Shown here: positions 33,724 to 44,123 of the stretch, one piece after another
How positions within the stretch are numbered: the first letter of the stretch is position 1
Layout: every line of letters begins with the position of its first letter
Assembly: GCF_029024965.1 (NCBI RefSeq)
Contig: NZ_CP118982.1
Coordinates: 186,001-250,000, forward strand
Direction: 5' to 3'
Length of the DNA stretch: 64,000 bases
From: Staphylococcus equorum
GTDB lineage: Bacteria; Bacillota; Bacilli; Staphylococcales; Staphylococcaceae
The notes under the pieces: generated by a model
Told to the model about the DNA's origin: nothing
What the model saw: only the letters and a program-made list of their open reading frames with translations
The model's database searches: none
Position numbers and translations under genes: made by a program

Positions 33724-34647
33724 ATGAGTGAGATGTTGTATATTTTACAAACTGTACTTTTACCTATTTTTATCATGATTTTTTTAGGGTTTATTTTACA
33801 AAAGAAATTCACATTAGATTTAAAGACGCTAGCTAAATTAAATATATATGTATTTGTACCAGGGTTTATATTTGTGAAGTTTTATAAAACAGATTTCGCT
33901 ATAAAGCTTTTATTTTACATAGTCATTTTCTTTATTTTGTATATGGTCGTCCTATATATAATTGGTAAGCTGTTGTCTACTATTCGTAAAACAGATAAAG
34001 GGGAAGCAACAACGTTGACGAATAGCATTCTGTTTTTCAATTCAGGCAACTATGGCGTTCCAGTTAATGATTTAGTGTTTAAAGGCGATCCATTAGCTAT
34101 GTCTGTGCAAGTTATTGTATTGTCATTACAAAATATATTCACTTTTTCATACGGAATTTTTGCGATTCAGTCGTTGCAAATAGGGAAATTACAGGCGCTA
34201 CTTGGATATTTTAAAATGCCAGTTTTATACGCTTTGGTGTTAGCTATTATTTTAAATTATAATAATGTGCCAATACCAGAATTTATTTGGACGCCAGCAA
34301 ATTACGTGGCGGATGCAATGATTGCTGTTGCATTATTATTGCTAGGGGCTCAAATTGCGAATATTAAATTCAGCTTTAAATGGTCAATTTCTTATATTTA
34401 TATATTTGTGAGACTAGTTATTGGTCCACTTATTGCTTTAGTGATTATTAAATTACTTGGTTTAGAAGGCGTGATTGCACAAACGTTATTTATCGCTTCT
34501 GCTATGCCAACATCGGTAAATAGTTCAGTTATTGCGCAAGAATATGATAACCACCCAGAACTTGCTGCGCAATTGGTCTTCTTATCAACACTACTAAGTG
34601 CAGTAACAGTAGTCATCGTCATCTATTTTTCTAGAATTCTATTTTAA
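33724..34647 (+). CDS. AEC-family (auxin efflux carrier-like) permease
   Basis: 307 residues with about ten membrane helices in two five-helix repeats. NSGNYGVPVNDLVF and SAMPTSVNSSVIAQEYDNHPE are typical of the AEC/BASS-like family, which includes malate permeases. AAAGGGGG lies before the ATG. Substrate unknown. An FGGY kinase follows, but a terminator lies between them. Confidence 0.85.
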   Translation: MSEMLYILQTVLLPIFIMIFLGFILQKKFTLDLKTLAKLNIYVFVPGFIFVKFYKTDFAIKLLFYIVIFFILYMVVLYIIGKLLSTIRKTDKGEATTLTNSILFFNSGNYGVPVNDLVFKGDPLAMSVQVIVLSLQNIFTFSYGIFAIQSLQIGKLQALLGYFKMPVLYALVLAIILNYNNVPIPEFIWTPANYVADAMIAVALLLLGAQIANIKFSFKWSISYIYIFVRLVIGPLIALVIIKLLGLEGVIAQTLFIASAMPTSVNSSVIAQEYDNHPELAAQLVFLSTLLSAVTVVIVIYFSRILF

Positions 34648-34676
34648 ATATCTAGACAACCTAGTGGAGCGGGAAT

Positions 34677-34718
34677 ATGAAATCATAATTTGATTTTATA
34701 TTCCCGCTCTCTTTTTTA
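34677..34718 (+). terminator. Terminator of the AEC permease gene
   Basis: GAGCGGGAATAT / ATATTCCCGCTC hairpin followed by six T. Confidence 0.85.
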
Positions 34719-34814
34719 GAATTTTGATTTATTTATCGGACGTGTTATAAATAGGTCGTATATCACATATTACGAAATAAAAATTTAAAATCTATTTATA
34801 AAGGACCGATTAAA

Positions 34815-36311
34815 TTGACTGATGCAGTGTTAGGTATTGATATTGGAACAAGCTCTGTTAAAGTAATAGCAGTAAATAGACATGGTAAAGTTTTACAGAG
34901 TGCAAGCGAATCTCTAGACATCATACAGCCACAAAATGGGTTTAATGAACAACATCCAGAAGCGTGGTTTAAAGCAACTAAACGATGTATTAAGCGATTA
35001 ATGGTGACAGATGAAGTTAAGCATATGCATATTAGCGGACTATCACTTTCAGGACAAATGCATAGTTTAGTAATATTGGACGATAATGGCGAACCACTAC
35101 GAAATGCAATTCTTTGGAACGATACAAGGACTACACCTCAATGTGAAGTTATTAGAGAAAAACTAGGTGATTATGTGTTAGATAATCCTGTATTAGAAGG
35201 TTTTACCCTTACGAAATTATTATGGATAAAGGAAAATGAACCTGAACATTGGCGCAATACGAAAGTGTTTTTATTACCTAAGGATTATGTTCGATTCAAA
35301 TTAACTGGCAAGTTAAATATGGAATATTCAGATGCCTCAAGTACATTATTATTTGATCATAAGTGCAAAGCTTGGGATGAAAATATTGGTGAACAATTTG
35401 ATATTCATAATATTTACCCTAAACTTGTAGCTTCACATAAATTAGTTGGTTATATGGACGAGAAGATAGCAACAAAACTCGGACTAAATGGGCAAGTGGC
35501 TGTTATTGCAGGTGGTGGTGATAATGCATGTGGAGCGCTTGGTGCGGGAATGATTAAAACCAATGAAACACTTTGTAGTATTGGCACTTCAGGCGTGGTC
35601 TTATCATGTGAAAGTGAAAAACATACGGAGTATCGCCGGAATATGCATTATTTTAATCATGCTTTAGAAGATATGGCTTATGTTATGGGCGTGACACTTG
35701 CTGCTGGTGACAGTTTGCAGTGGCTACGCCGAAATATATTAGGATATTTAAGCTATGATGAAATCATTACCATGGCGAGTCAATCACAGGTTGGCAGTAA
35801 TGGATTATTATTCACACCATATCTATCGGGAGAACGCACGCCACATGGGGATTCCAACATCAGAGGGAGCTTTATAGGTTTAAGTGGCTTACATAGTAGT
35901 GGTGACATGGCACGGGCAGTTATTGAAGGTATAACCTTTTCTTTATTCGAGTCGATAAAATATTTACGCGATTGTGGTAAAGATATTCAACATATCGTGT
36001 CTATCGGTGGCGGGGCAAAAAGCGACTTTTGGTTGCAATTACAAGCCGATATATTTAATGCTGAAATTAGTAAATTGAAGTATGAAGAAGGGCCTTGTAT
36101 GGGTGCGGCAATCTTGGCTGTATGTGGTCTAGGATGGTATGAAAGTATCGAAGCGGCTACAAAGCAATTTATACGTTATGAAAAATCTTTTAAACCAGAT
36201 AGTGAGAAACACAAACAATATATGCAATATTTTGCTTTATATAAAAGTGTATATCGACAAACTCAAAGTCTTACAGCTAGTTTACTAGAAATATCTAAAA
36301 GTAAAAAATAG
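34815..36311 (+). CDS. FGGY-family sugar kinase (xylulokinase-like)
   Basis: 498 residues from a TTG start (AAGGA about 10 bases upstream). GIDIGTSSVKVIAV, SGQMHSLVIL, LWNDTRTTPQ, GGGDNACGALG and GGGAKSDFWLQLQADIFNAE match xylulokinases. It resembles XylB of the xyl operon but is not a recent duplicate. No isomerase, permease or regulator for a sugar is adjacent, so the substrate is uncertain; xylulose or gluconate are options. Confidence 0.8.
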   Translation: MTDAVLGIDIGTSSVKVIAVNRHGKVLQSASESLDIIQPQNGFNEQHPEAWFKATKRCIKRLMVTDEVKHMHISGLSLSGQMHSLVILDDNGEPLRNAILWNDTRTTPQCEVIREKLGDYVLDNPVLEGFTLTKLLWIKENEPEHWRNTKVFLLPKDYVRFKLTGKLNMEYSDASSTLLFDHKCKAWDENIGEQFDIHNIYPKLVASHKLVGYMDEKIATKLGLNGQVAVIAGGGDNACGALGAGMIKTNETLCSIGTSGVVLSCESEKHTEYRRNMHYFNHALEDMAYVMGVTLAAGDSLQWLRRNILGYLSYDEIITMASQSQVGSNGLLFTPYLSGERTPHGDSNIRGSFIGLSGLHSSGDMARAVIEGITFSLFESIKYLRDCGKDIQHIVSIGGGAKSDFWLQLQADIFNAEISKLKYEEGPCMGAAILAVCGLGWYESIEAATKQFIRYEKSFKPDSEKHKQYMQYFALYKSVYRQTQSLTASLLEISKSKK

Positions 36312-36477
36312 TTACTAGTTGAATTATTTAAAAATAAGTAATAGTATCTACTTTAACACTTAAAAACAACTTAAATTATAATACCACTTGAAATAATCAA
36401 TGGAATAGGTTAAGTTGTATGTAATAATTCTTCAACACATATTTAATAATTATTATAAAAATTAAATAGCTTAAATA

Positions 36478-36570
36478 ACCACTGGAAGTGCCTTGCATAA
36501 GGCTGAGACCGAAGTAGTAACTTGGGAATTCCTTGAACCTGATCCAGTTTGTACTGGCGTAGGAAAGTGG
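36478..36570 (+). promoter_or_regulatory. TPP (THI-box) riboswitch aptamer
   Basis: Closing stem CCACT / AGTGG. Conserved elements GTGCC...GGCTGAGA, CCTTGAACCTGATC and GTACTGGCGTAGGAAAGTGG are all present. A transcription terminator follows at 36600. Thiamine genes lie directly downstream. Confidence 0.95.
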
Positions 36571-36599
36571 CGTTATAAACATGCGAATTCGTTAATCCA

Positions 36600-36636
36600 A
36601 CGTCATTTTTCTTACCAGAAAAATGACGTTTTTTTA
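36600..36636 (+). terminator. Riboswitch expression-platform terminator
   Basis: Perfect 12-bp stem ACGTCATTTTTC / GAAAAATGACGT around TTACCA, then seven T. It should form when TPP is bound and stop transcription of tenI-thiOSGF. Confidence 0.9.
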
Positions 36637-36651
36637 TTTGGGGTGAAAACA

Positions 36652-37236
36652 TTGTTTATAGCAATTACACAGTATAAGTATTTAAATGCAGTAGAAATTA
36701 AGCAGTATATCAAAATAGAGCAGTTTATAGACTATTTAATTATCAGAACACCAATGGAGACGGCTGAATTGATTGATTGGGTTCATTTGCTTAATCAATC
36801 CGGCTTTCCTAAAAGTAAAATAATTATTCATGACAATTTAACTGTATTAACACGATGCAAGTTACGTGCGATTCATTTTAAAGAAAAAGATGAGCGCATA
36901 GCGGACTTTAAATATAATCATCCAGACATCCAAGTTAGTATGTCTACACACGACACAAAACATATAGCGCAAGCAGAAGCATTACAGTTAGCATTTGTCT
37001 TATATGGACATATTTTTAAAACCAATTCCAAACCGAATCAACATCCAAGGACAGAAAATGAAATAAATAAAGCGTTAAAATTCAATATCCCAATTATCGC
37101 TTTAGGCGGTATCAATACACAAACTTTAAAAGAGCTACCTAATGGATTCAAAGGCATTGCAGGGATTTCCATTTTTGCGCAACAAAACGTAAATGAAATC
37201 AAACAGCTGAAGGAGGCTTGGCAGACGTATGTATGA
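36652..37236 (+). CDS. tenI: Thiazole tautomerase TenI
   Basis: 194 residues, ThiE/TenI fold. The start is TTG at 36652, 5 bases after GGGGTGA; longer reading frames run back into the riboswitch. Conserved region SMSTHDTKHIAQAEALQLAFVLYGHIFKT contains the TenI catalytic-type His, and IPIIALGGINTQTL forms the phosphate-binding end. TenI aromatises the thiazole made by ThiG, and the gene order tenI-thiO-S-G-F equals that of Bacillus. A ThiE role (thiamine phosphate synthase) is less likely. Confidence 0.83.
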   Translation: MFIAITQYKYLNAVEIKQYIKIEQFIDYLIIRTPMETAELIDWVHLLNQSGFPKSKIIIHDNLTVLTRCKLRAIHFKEKDERIADFKYNHPDIQVSMSTHDTKHIAQAEALQLAFVLYGHIFKTNSKPNQHPRTENEINKALKFNIPIIALGGINTQTLKELPNGFKGIAGISIFAQQNVNEIKQLKEAWQTYV

Positions 37237-38353
37237 TGTCATAATCATTGGCTCTGGTGTAATGGGCATGTCAATCGCGAGAGAATTAAGTAAATCAGAT
37301 ATCAAAATTGCTGTGATAGATCGTGATATACCAGGGAAACATGCTTCATTTAAAGCTGGAGGCATGCTTGGTGCTCAAAATGAATTTACTGAAGACAGTG
37401 ATTTGTTTCATATAGCACGAGAGTCTCAAGTTATGTTCGAGCCACTGAGGGATAGTTTGCTAGATGAAGTAGGCTTAGATATTGAATATCTGGATAGTGG
37501 TTTAATTAAACTCGCAAGCAGTATTGATGATAATGCAAGTGTTGAAAAGCAATACAAATTTCTGCAGCAATACAACCGAGATGTGGAATTATTGCCTGCA
37601 AAGTCACTGAAAGAAAGAACGAATGGCAACGTAATATCAGACAATTTATCCGCGATGTATATACCGAATGATAATCAAATCAATGCCAATAAATACACGA
37701 AAGCGTTATTAAAATCATTAGAACAACGGGGCATTCACCGTATTTACAACACAGAAGTTAGTGACATAACACCATTAAATCCAGGATATCGTGTGGTAAC
37801 GGATACAGATGTGTTAACTGCGGAAAAGGTAGTGGTCGCTGGAGGAGCTTGGAGTGGAAAATTATTGAGCCACCACATGCCAAACAGTAGTGTTACAGGA
37901 GTTAAGGGTGAAGTGTTACTTGTAGAGCATCCAAATCTGTCTTTAGAAACAACGCTATTTACTACAAATGGTTGTTACGTTGTTCCAAAAATGAAAAATC
38001 GTTATTTAATTGGAGCCACAAGTTATTTTGATGATTATTCAGTAGGTGTTTCTCAATTAGGGAAAAAATGGTTGTTACAACAGGCTACGATGCATATTCC
38101 TAACTTAAGAGATGGTAAATTAATCAATCAATGGTCAGGCATTAGACCTTATACCTCAGGTGAAAAACCCATTATGGATGAAGTAGCTAAACATTTATTT
38201 ATCATTTCAGGACATTATCGCAATGGCATTTTACTATCACCTTACGTTGGAAAATGGATGGGCGATTGGATTCAGTATGATCGTAAGCCGGAACAATTTG
38301 CAGATTTTATAATTGAAAGGGGTAAGACCAATGAAGTGCATTATAAACGGTGA
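37229..38353 (+). CDS. thiO: Glycine oxidase ThiO
   Basis: FAD-dependent oxidation of glycine to dehydroglycine for thiazole synthesis. 374 residues. N-terminal Rossmann motif IIGSGVMGMSIARELSK, FKAGGMLGAQNE after it, and C-terminal ISGHYRNGILLSP typical of D-amino-acid-oxidase-like enzymes. It overlaps tenI by 8 bases. Confidence 0.92.
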   Translation: MYDVIIIGSGVMGMSIARELSKSDIKIAVIDRDIPGKHASFKAGGMLGAQNEFTEDSDLFHIARESQVMFEPLRDSLLDEVGLDIEYLDSGLIKLASSIDDNASVEKQYKFLQQYNRDVELLPAKSLKERTNGNVISDNLSAMYIPNDNQINANKYTKALLKSLEQRGIHRIYNTEVSDITPLNPGYRVVTDTDVLTAEKVVVAGGAWSGKLLSHHMPNSSVTGVKGEVLLVEHPNLSLETTLFTTNGCYVVPKMKNRYLIGATSYFDDYSVGVSQLGKKWLLQQATMHIPNLRDGKLINQWSGIRPYTSGEKPIMDEVAKHLFIISGHYRNGILLSPYVGKWMGDWIQYDRKPEQFADFIIERGKTNEVHYKR

Positions 38354-38531
38354 CAACTTTACTTTTGATAGGGCATTAAGTATTCAGGAAGTGATTCAAG
38401 AACTAGATTTGGATGAAACGCGTATGATTGTGGAACATAATGAACAATTAATTCAGAGAGAACAATTTTCAAAGCATAAGGTTACGGATGACGATCGTTT
38501 GGAATTATTAGAATTTGTAGGAGGCGGATAA
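38331..38531 (+). CDS. thiS: Sulfur carrier protein ThiS
   Basis: 66 residues, ubiquitin-like fold, ending in the required GG (FVGGG). It is adenylated by ThiF and thiolated to give sulfur to ThiG. ATG at 38331 is preferred over an ATG at 38313; GAAAGGGG lies upstream. It overlaps the end of thiO. Confidence 0.92.
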   Translation: MKCIINGDNFTFDRALSIQEVIQELDLDETRMIVEHNEQLIQREQFSKHKVTDDDRLELLEFVGGG

Positions 38532-38532
38532 C

Positions 38533-39300
38533 ATGTTCAAGATAGGCGAATTTAAGTTAAATTCAAGATTATTATTAGGAACAGGGAAATTTGATAGTGA
38601 AGCGATACAAACTGAAGCAATCGAGGCGTCAGGGACAGAGGTTTTGACCTTTGCAGTACGTCGAATGAATTTATATGATAAAAAGTTACCCAATCCATTA
38701 GCGAAAGTAGACTTATCTAAATTCATTACTTTTCCTAATACTGCCGGGGCCAAATCAGCAGAAGAAGCAGTCCGCATAGCTGAAATCGCAAATCATGCAG
38801 GTGTCTGTGACATGATAAAAGTAGAAGTTATAGGAGACGATGAAACGTTATTACCCGACCCGTTAGAAACGTATAAAGCTTGTGAAATCTTGTTAGATAA
38901 AGGTTATACAGTTTGTCCTTATATTTCTAATGATGTGGTATTAGCAAAACGATTAGAAGATTTAGGTGTGCATGCAATTATGCCACTCGCATCACCGATA
39001 GGCACGGGAAGAGGTATTAATAATCCTTTGAATTTACGTTATATAATCGAAAAAGTAAATGTTCCTGTCATAGTTGATGCGGGTATTGGTTCTCCTAAAG
39101 ATGCCTGTCATGCAATGGAACTCGGAGCAGATGGTATCCTACTTAATACGGCAATATCTAGCGCACAAAATCCAGTGAAAATGGCGGAAGCGATGAAATT
39201 AGGTATTCATGCAGGTAGGTTGAGTTATGAAGCGGGAAGAATACCAGTGAAATACACAGCACAAGCTTCAAGCCCTACTGAAGGTATAGGGTTCCTATGA
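38533..39300 (+). CDS. thiG: Thiazole synthase ThiG
   Basis: 255 residues, TIM barrel. Joins deoxyxylulose 5-phosphate, dehydroglycine and sulfur from Thi[24 protein letters not shown] (with the catalytic Lys) and [21 protein letters not shown] are typical. It begins two bases after the thiS stop, with GTAGGAGGC as ribosome site. Confidence 0.95.
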   Translation: MFKIGEFKLNSRLLLGTGKFDSEAIQTEAIEASGTEVLTFAVRRMNLYDKKLPNPLAKVDLSKFITFPNTAGAKSAEEAVRIAEIANHAGVCDMIKVEVIGDDETLLPDPLETYKACEILLDKGYTVCPYISNDVVLAKRLEDLGVHAIMPLASPIGTGRGINNPLNLRYIIEKVNVPVIVDAGIGSPKDACHAMELGADGILLNTAISSAQNPVKMAEAMKLGIHAGRLSYEAGRIPVKYTAQASSPTEGIGFL

Positions 39301-40298
39301 CACAACGCTATGATCGTCAAATGCGTTATGAACCATTTGGTAAATATGGACAAGCGCAATTGCAACAGACACATGTCATGATTATGGGCGCAGGTGCGCT
39401 TGGAAGCCAATGTGCAGAGTTGTTAACTCGAATGGGTGTTGGTCAGCTCACTATTATCGATATGGATATTGTAGAAGAATCCAATTTACACAGACAGGCT
39501 ACTTATGTTGAAGCAGATGCCACGCAAATGCTGCCTAAAGTAGAAGCGTTAAAAGTACATCTTGGACAAATTAATAGTGAAGTTCAAGTACAGGCGTTAT
39601 ATCAAGAGATTACAAATACAAATATAGAAGCATTACTCTGTCAACATCAACCTGATATCGTACTGGATGGAATGGATCATTTTGCGATTAGGTATTTGAT
39701 TAATGAAGTTTGTCATAAATTAGGTGTGCCATGGATTTATGGAGCAGCTGTAGGCAGTAAGGGTACAGTATATGCCATTGATTATCATGGGCCATGCTTA
39801 AAATGTATGCTTGGTACAACGCCATCTACAGGGGAAAGTTGCGCAATAAATGGTGTACTTCCTCCAGTGATTCATCAAGTGGCAAGCATGGAAGTATCAG
39901 AGTTATTAAGGTGGCTGTCTGGAAAAGGTTTTTCTAGAAAGTTAACAACGATGGACTGCTATACGATGCAGTATAAAACACTTAATATAGATACATTAAA
40001 AAACAATAACTGCCCTATCTGTAACGAAGGAAATTATGAATATCTCAACATGGCTCAACAAAATTCTATTGAAAAACAGTGCGGTAATGTATTTCTATTG
40101 AGATTTACTCCTCAAATATTTAAATATACAGATTTACTACCAGTGAAAGTCATGAAAAGTAATTATTTCGCTAAAATGATATCTTATCGAGATTATGAAA
40201 TAACGCTATTTAAAGACGGCAGAATGAACGTGTATGGTATTGAAAATGAAGACCAAGCTGTAGCATTATATGAAGAATTTCTAAAATGCTTAAAGTGA
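39297..40298 (+). CDS. thiF: ThiS adenylyltransferase ThiF
   Basis: E1-like enzyme, 333 residues. [12 protein letters not shown] start, nucleotide-binding [18 protein letters not shown] and zinc Cys pairs CLKC and CPIC. It overlaps thiG by ATGA. Last gene of the TPP-riboswitch operon. Confidence 0.93.
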   Translation: MTQRYDRQMRYEPFGKYGQAQLQQTHVMIMGAGALGSQCAELLTRMGVGQLTIIDMDIVEESNLHRQATYVEADATQMLPKVEALKVHLGQINSEVQVQALYQEITNTNIEALLCQHQPDIVLDGMDHFAIRYLINEVCHKLGVPWIYGAAVGSKGTVYAIDYHGPCLKCMLGTTPSTGESCAINGVLPPVIHQVASMEVSELLRWLSGKGFSRKLTTMDCYTMQYKTLNIDTLKNNNCPICNEGNYEYLNMAQQNSIEKQCGNVFLLRFTPQIFKYTDLLPVKVMKSNYFAKMISYRDYEITLFKDGRMNVYGIENEDQAVALYEEFLKCLK

Positions 40299-40395
40299 TA
40301 AATGAGTTAATACATTTATTGCAAAAACAAACTAAAGTTCATGAAATGTTTAAAAATATATGACAAATTCGTTAACGTAGATGTTCATATTTGAA

Positions 40396-40443
40396 TCACT
40401 ATATATAGTGTTATAAATTAAAATAAAACACAATATATAGTAA
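40396..40443. promoter_or_regulatory. Two NrdR boxes upstream of nrdDG
   Basis: TCACTATATATAGTGT (40396-40411) and ACACAATATATAGTAA (40428-40443), centres 32 bases apart. The pair and three-turn spacing match NrdR targets (consensus ACACWATATATWGTGT). Predicts repression when dATP is high. Confidence 0.85.
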
Positions 40444-40454
40444 AGAGGGATAAT

Positions 40455-42305
40455 GTGAATAAACTTGAAACGAATTTAAAAAATCTTATTACTAAAGATC
40501 CTACAGTAGTTAATGAAAATGCCAATAAAGATAGTTCTACGTTTTCAACAATGAGAGATTTAACGGCGGGAGTAGTTTCTAAATCATATGCATTGGACTA
40601 TTTACTGCCAAAGCATGTGGCTGAAGCGCATAAACAGGGAGATATTCATTTTCATGATTTAGATTATCATCCTTTTCAACCATTAACGAATTGTTGCTTA
40701 ATCGATGCTGAAATTATGCTAGAAGACGGTTTTCAAATAGGTAACGCAACAGTGACTTCACCGAAATCGATTCAAACAGCATCTGCGCAGTTAGTACAGA
40801 TTATTGCGAATGTATCGAGTAGTCAGTATGGCGGTTGCACAATTGATAGAGTCGATGAATTGTTAAGTAAGTACGCTCTATTTAATGAGCAAAAACACCG
40901 CAAAGTTGCAGAAAAATTTGTGAATGCAGCGGATATTGATACATTTGTGGATAATCAAGTGACACAAGATATAGGCGATGCTATTGAGAGTTTAGAGTAT
41001 GAAATTAATACTTTATATACATCTAATGGACAGACGCCATTTGTAACACTGGGATTTGGACTCGGTATAGATAAATATAGCCGTAAAATTCAGCAAGCAA
41101 TTTTTCACACGCGTATTAAAGGATTAGGTAAAGACCGCATTACCGCAATTTTTCCTAAATTAGTATTTTCCATCAAAAAGGGTGTGAATTTCAGTGAATC
41201 AGATCCCAATTATGATATTAAACAACTTGCGCTAGAATGTTCTACAAAGCGTATGTACCCAGATATTTTAAATTATGATAAAACTGTGGAATTGCTAGGC
41301 GATTTCAAAGCACCGATGGGATGTCGTTCATTTTTACCTGCATGGAAAAATGAAGCAGGTGAATATGAAAATAATGGTAGATGTAATCTTGGGGTAGTGA
41401 CACTCAATGTACCACGCATTGCATTAGAATCTGATGGAGATATAGAACTATTTTGGAAATTATTCCATGAACGCATGAATATCATGCATGATGCGTTAGT
41501 GTATCGTTTAGAGCGAATAGCAGAAGCAACACCTGATAATGCTCCTATTTTATATAAAAATGGCGCATTTAAACATCGTTTAACAGACAATGATAGTGTG
41601 ATGGACCTATTTAAAGGTAAACGTGCAACATTGTCTATGGGGTATATCGGTTTATATGAAGCGGCTACAGTATTCTTTGGTCCGAATTGGGAAAGTAAGT
41701 CCAAAGGCAAAGCATTTACGTTAGCTATTTTAAAAGCCATGAAAGTTTATCAACTACGTTGGACTGAAAAATACGATGTGTGGTTCAGCATATATAGTAC
41801 ACCAAGTGAATCTTTAACAGATAGATTTTGCAGATTAGATCGAGAAAAATTTGGTGACGTTGCTGACATTACAGATAAAGGCTACTACCAAAATTCATTC
41901 CATTATGATGTACGTAAAGACGTTACACCATTTAAGAAAATAGATTTTGAAAAAGATTATCCTGTATATGCGAGCGGTGGGTATATTCACTATTGCGAGT
42001 ATCCAAAGCTCAATCATAATTTGAAAGCTTTGGAAGCGGTTTGGGATTATTCCTATGACAAGGTGAGCTATCTAGGGACGAATATCCCTATCGATCATTG
42101 TCGTAAATGTGATTTTAAAGGAGATTTCAAAACAACAGCTAAAGGTTATCGATGTCCTGAATGTGGTAATGATGACCCAACAACCGTAGATGTCGTTAAA
42201 CGAACTTGCGGTTATTTAGGCAATCCTGTACAACGGCCGACAATTGAAGGTCGTCATAAAGAAATGTGTGCACGTGTTAAACACTTGAAAGATACAACAT
42301 TATGA
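40455..42305 (+). CDS. nrdD: Anaerobic ribonucleoside-triphosphate reductase
   Basis: Glycyl-radical enzyme that makes dNTPs without oxygen. 616 residues from GTG, with GAGGGA upstream. IHFHDLDYHPFQPLTNCCLI and SSQYGGCTIDRVDE in the catalytic barrel; a zinc site CRKC...CPEC (about 547-572); and the radical loop RTCGYLGNP near the C-terminus, with Gly in GYLG. Cotranslated with nrdG. Confidence 0.96.
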   Translation: MNKLETNLKNLITKDPTVVNENANKDSSTFSTMRDLTAGVVSKSYALDYLLPKHVAEAHKQGDIHFHDLDYHPFQPLTNCCLIDAEIMLEDGFQIGNATVTSPKSIQTASAQLVQIIANVSSSQYGGCTIDRVDELLSKYALFNEQKHRKVAEKFVNAADIDTFVDNQVTQDIGDAIESLEYEINTLYTSNGQTPFVTLGFGLGIDKYSRKIQQAIFHTRIKGLGKDRITAIFPKLVFSIKKGVNFSESDPNYDIKQLALECSTKRMYPDILNYDKTVELLGDFKAPMGCRSFLPAWKNEAGEYENNGRCNLGVVTLNVPRIALESDGDIELFWKLFHERMNIMHDALVYRLERIAEATPDNAPILYKNGAFKHRLTDNDSVMDLFKGKRATLSMGYIGLYEAATVFFGPNWESKSKGKAFTLAILKAMKVYQLRWTEKYDVWFSIYSTPSESLTDRFCRLDREKFGDVADITDKGYYQNSFHYDVRKDVTPFKKIDFEKDYPVYASGGYIHYCEYPKLNHNLKALEAVWDYSYDKVSYLGTNIPIDHCRKCDFKGDFKTTAKGYRCPECGNDDPTTVDVVKRTCGYLGNPVQRPTIEGRHKEMCARVKHLKDTTL

Positions 42306-42838
42306 AGATCTTAGAAATCACAAAGGGACAAGGTTATATTGCCAAAATAGAAGCGCAGAGCTTTGTTGATGGCGAAGGGGTTAGATGCAGTATGTACGTT
42401 TCTGGTTGTCCTTTTGCTTGTAAAAATTGTTATAACAAAGCTGCTCAAAATTTTAGATACGGAGAACGTTTTAACGAAACTATTTTAGAAGAAATTATGG
42501 ATTATTGTGAACCTGATTATATTTCAGGTTTAAGCATTTTAGGTGGCGAACCTTTTTGCAATTTAGATATTACTTTAAAATGTGCCCAAGTATTGAGGCA
42601 ACGTTTTGGTAATTCCAAATCGTTATGGGTATGGACAGGATTTTTATATGAATATTTAGTTCAAGATACTGCTGAGAGAAGGGCATTACTTGAGCTCATC
42701 GATGTATTAGTAGATGGGCCTTTTATCAATCATTTGTTTCAACCTAACTTACCTTATAAAGGTTCATTAAATCAACGCATTATTGATGTACCAATTTCAT
42801 TGAGCACAGGTAAACGATGTGAATATATTACGACTTAA
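42302..42838 (+). CDS. nrdG: NrdD-activating radical-SAM protein
   Basis: 178 residues. The 4Fe-4S motif CPFACKNCYN (C-x3-C-x2-C) places the glycyl radical on NrdD. GGEPF is the SAM-binding GGE motif. It overlaps nrdD by ATGA. Confidence 0.95.
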   Translation: MKILEITKGQGYIAKIEAQSFVDGEGVRCSMYVSGCPFACKNCYNKAAQNFRYGERFNETILEEIMDYCEPDYISGLSILGGEPFCNLDITLKCAQVLRQRFGNSKSLWVWTGFLYEYLVQDTAERRALLELIDVLVDGPFINHLFQPNLPYKGSLNQRIIDVPISLSTGKRCEYITT

Positions 42839-42994
42839 AAAGAACTTAATTTTTTATATTCTAACTCGGTTACGCAAGCGAATTAGTATTAATATAGTAA
42901 GAAGTTTCCTAATATAGAGGGGAACAAGGAACAAGAAACTGAATTTAATCATTATAGATAGAGATTAAGCATAGCGTAAAGGAGTAGATTATGA

Positions 42995-43978
42995 ATGTGT
43001 ACAGGATTTTCATTCTTATCAAAGAGTAACCAGGCGATCTTAGGACGTACGATGGATTTTGTCTATCATTTGGACGGACAACCCGCAGTACAGCCGCGTC
43101 ATTTTTATTGGGAATCACGTGTTGGATATAAAGGTGAGACGCTGTATGGTTTTATCGGAGCAGGCAGCGATATGGCAGGCTTTGTATTTGGAGACGGCGT
43201 GAATGAACACGGCGTGGGTGCTTCCGTACAATACTTTAGAGGTTATGCATCGTATGCTTCTGAAGTACGAGAAGGCTTTATAAATATTAGCCAAAACGAA
43301 ATTATTACATGGATACTTGGCTATAATAAAAATATTGACGATTTAATCGAAAATGCTAAATCAGTTAATGTGGTAGCACATGTAGTAAACGAAATTGCAG
43401 AAGTACCGCCATTGCATTATCACGTTTCTGATGATACAGGTAGATCTGTCGAACTTACATTCCAAGGTGGCCGTATCGTCATAAATGAAAATCCAATCGG
43501 CGTATTAACGAATAACCCAGATTTAAACTGGCATTACGAAAACCTAAGAAATTATACAAATATTACACCACAGAAACCAAAGGAAAGTACATTTATGGGG
43601 CAACCACTAAAATCCTTAGGAAATGAAGGTGGCACTTATGGTTTACCGGGTGGCTATACAGCACCAGAGCGATTTGTGCGCACCGCATTTTTGAAAAATC
43701 ATCTTATAAATAGTGACAAACCTGAGTATGATGTGTTGGATGCATTCAAATTATTAGATGGCATTAGTATTCCTAAAGGCGCTGTACTTGATGAAAATGG
43801 AGAATTGCATTATACCCTTTACCAAACAGTGTTCAATTTAACAACACGCACAATGTATGTTAAATGGTACGATACAAACCAAATGACTGAATTGCAATTA
43901 ACTGAAGACCTCATCACAAAAAAAGATATTACTGTTTTTGAAACAGCTAAAGGTTTAGCTACCAATAAATTGAATTAA
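42995..43978 (+). CDS. Choloylglycine hydrolase / penicillin acylase-family Ntn hydrolase
   Basis: 327 residues with the nucleophile Cys directly after Met (MCTGFSF). AAAGGAG lies 9 bases upstream, fixing this start. GRTMDF with the family's conserved Arg and Asp, NEHGVGASVQYFRGYA, LTNNPDLNWHYENL, and GGTYGLPGGYTAPERFVR are standard. The family covers bile salt hydrolases, penicillin V acylases and acyl-homoserine-lactone acylases; substrate cannot be fixed from sequence. No bile-transport genes are near. Confidence 0.85.
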   Translation: MCTGFSFLSKSNQAILGRTMDFVYHLDGQPAVQPRHFYWESRVGYKGETLYGFIGAGSDMAGFVFGDGVNEHGVGASVQYFRGYASYASEVREGFINISQNEIITWILGYNKNIDDLIENAKSVNVVAHVVNEIAEVPPLHYHVSDDTGRSVELTFQGGRIVINENPIGVLTNNPDLNWHYENLRNYTNITPQKPKESTFMGQPLKSLGNEGGTYGLPGGYTAPERFVRTAFLKNHLINSDKPEYDVLDAFKLLDGISIPKGAVLDENGELHYTLYQTVFNLTTRTMYVKWYDTNQMTELQLTEDLITKKDITVFETAKGLATNKLN

Positions 43979-44013
43979 TAACATATTGATTATAATGATG
44001 AAAGATTAAAAAA

Positions 44014-44050
44014 GCGGAGAGACGATGATATTTATCGTTTCTCCGTATTT
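44014..44050 (+). terminator. Terminator of the choloylglycine-hydrolase-family gene
   Basis: CGGAGAGACGAT / ATCGTTTCTCCG hairpin. Confidence 0.75.
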
Positions 44051-44123
44051 GTATTAAATCAACTATTTTATAATTAATGATTAATGATTAATGTACTTAA
44101 GTTTAATTTGTGAAATTTATATA

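Noticed and set aside
41273..41740. 155-residue antisense frame within nrdD
   Set aside because: It is opposite a strongly conserved catalytic gene and has no ribosome site or family motif.
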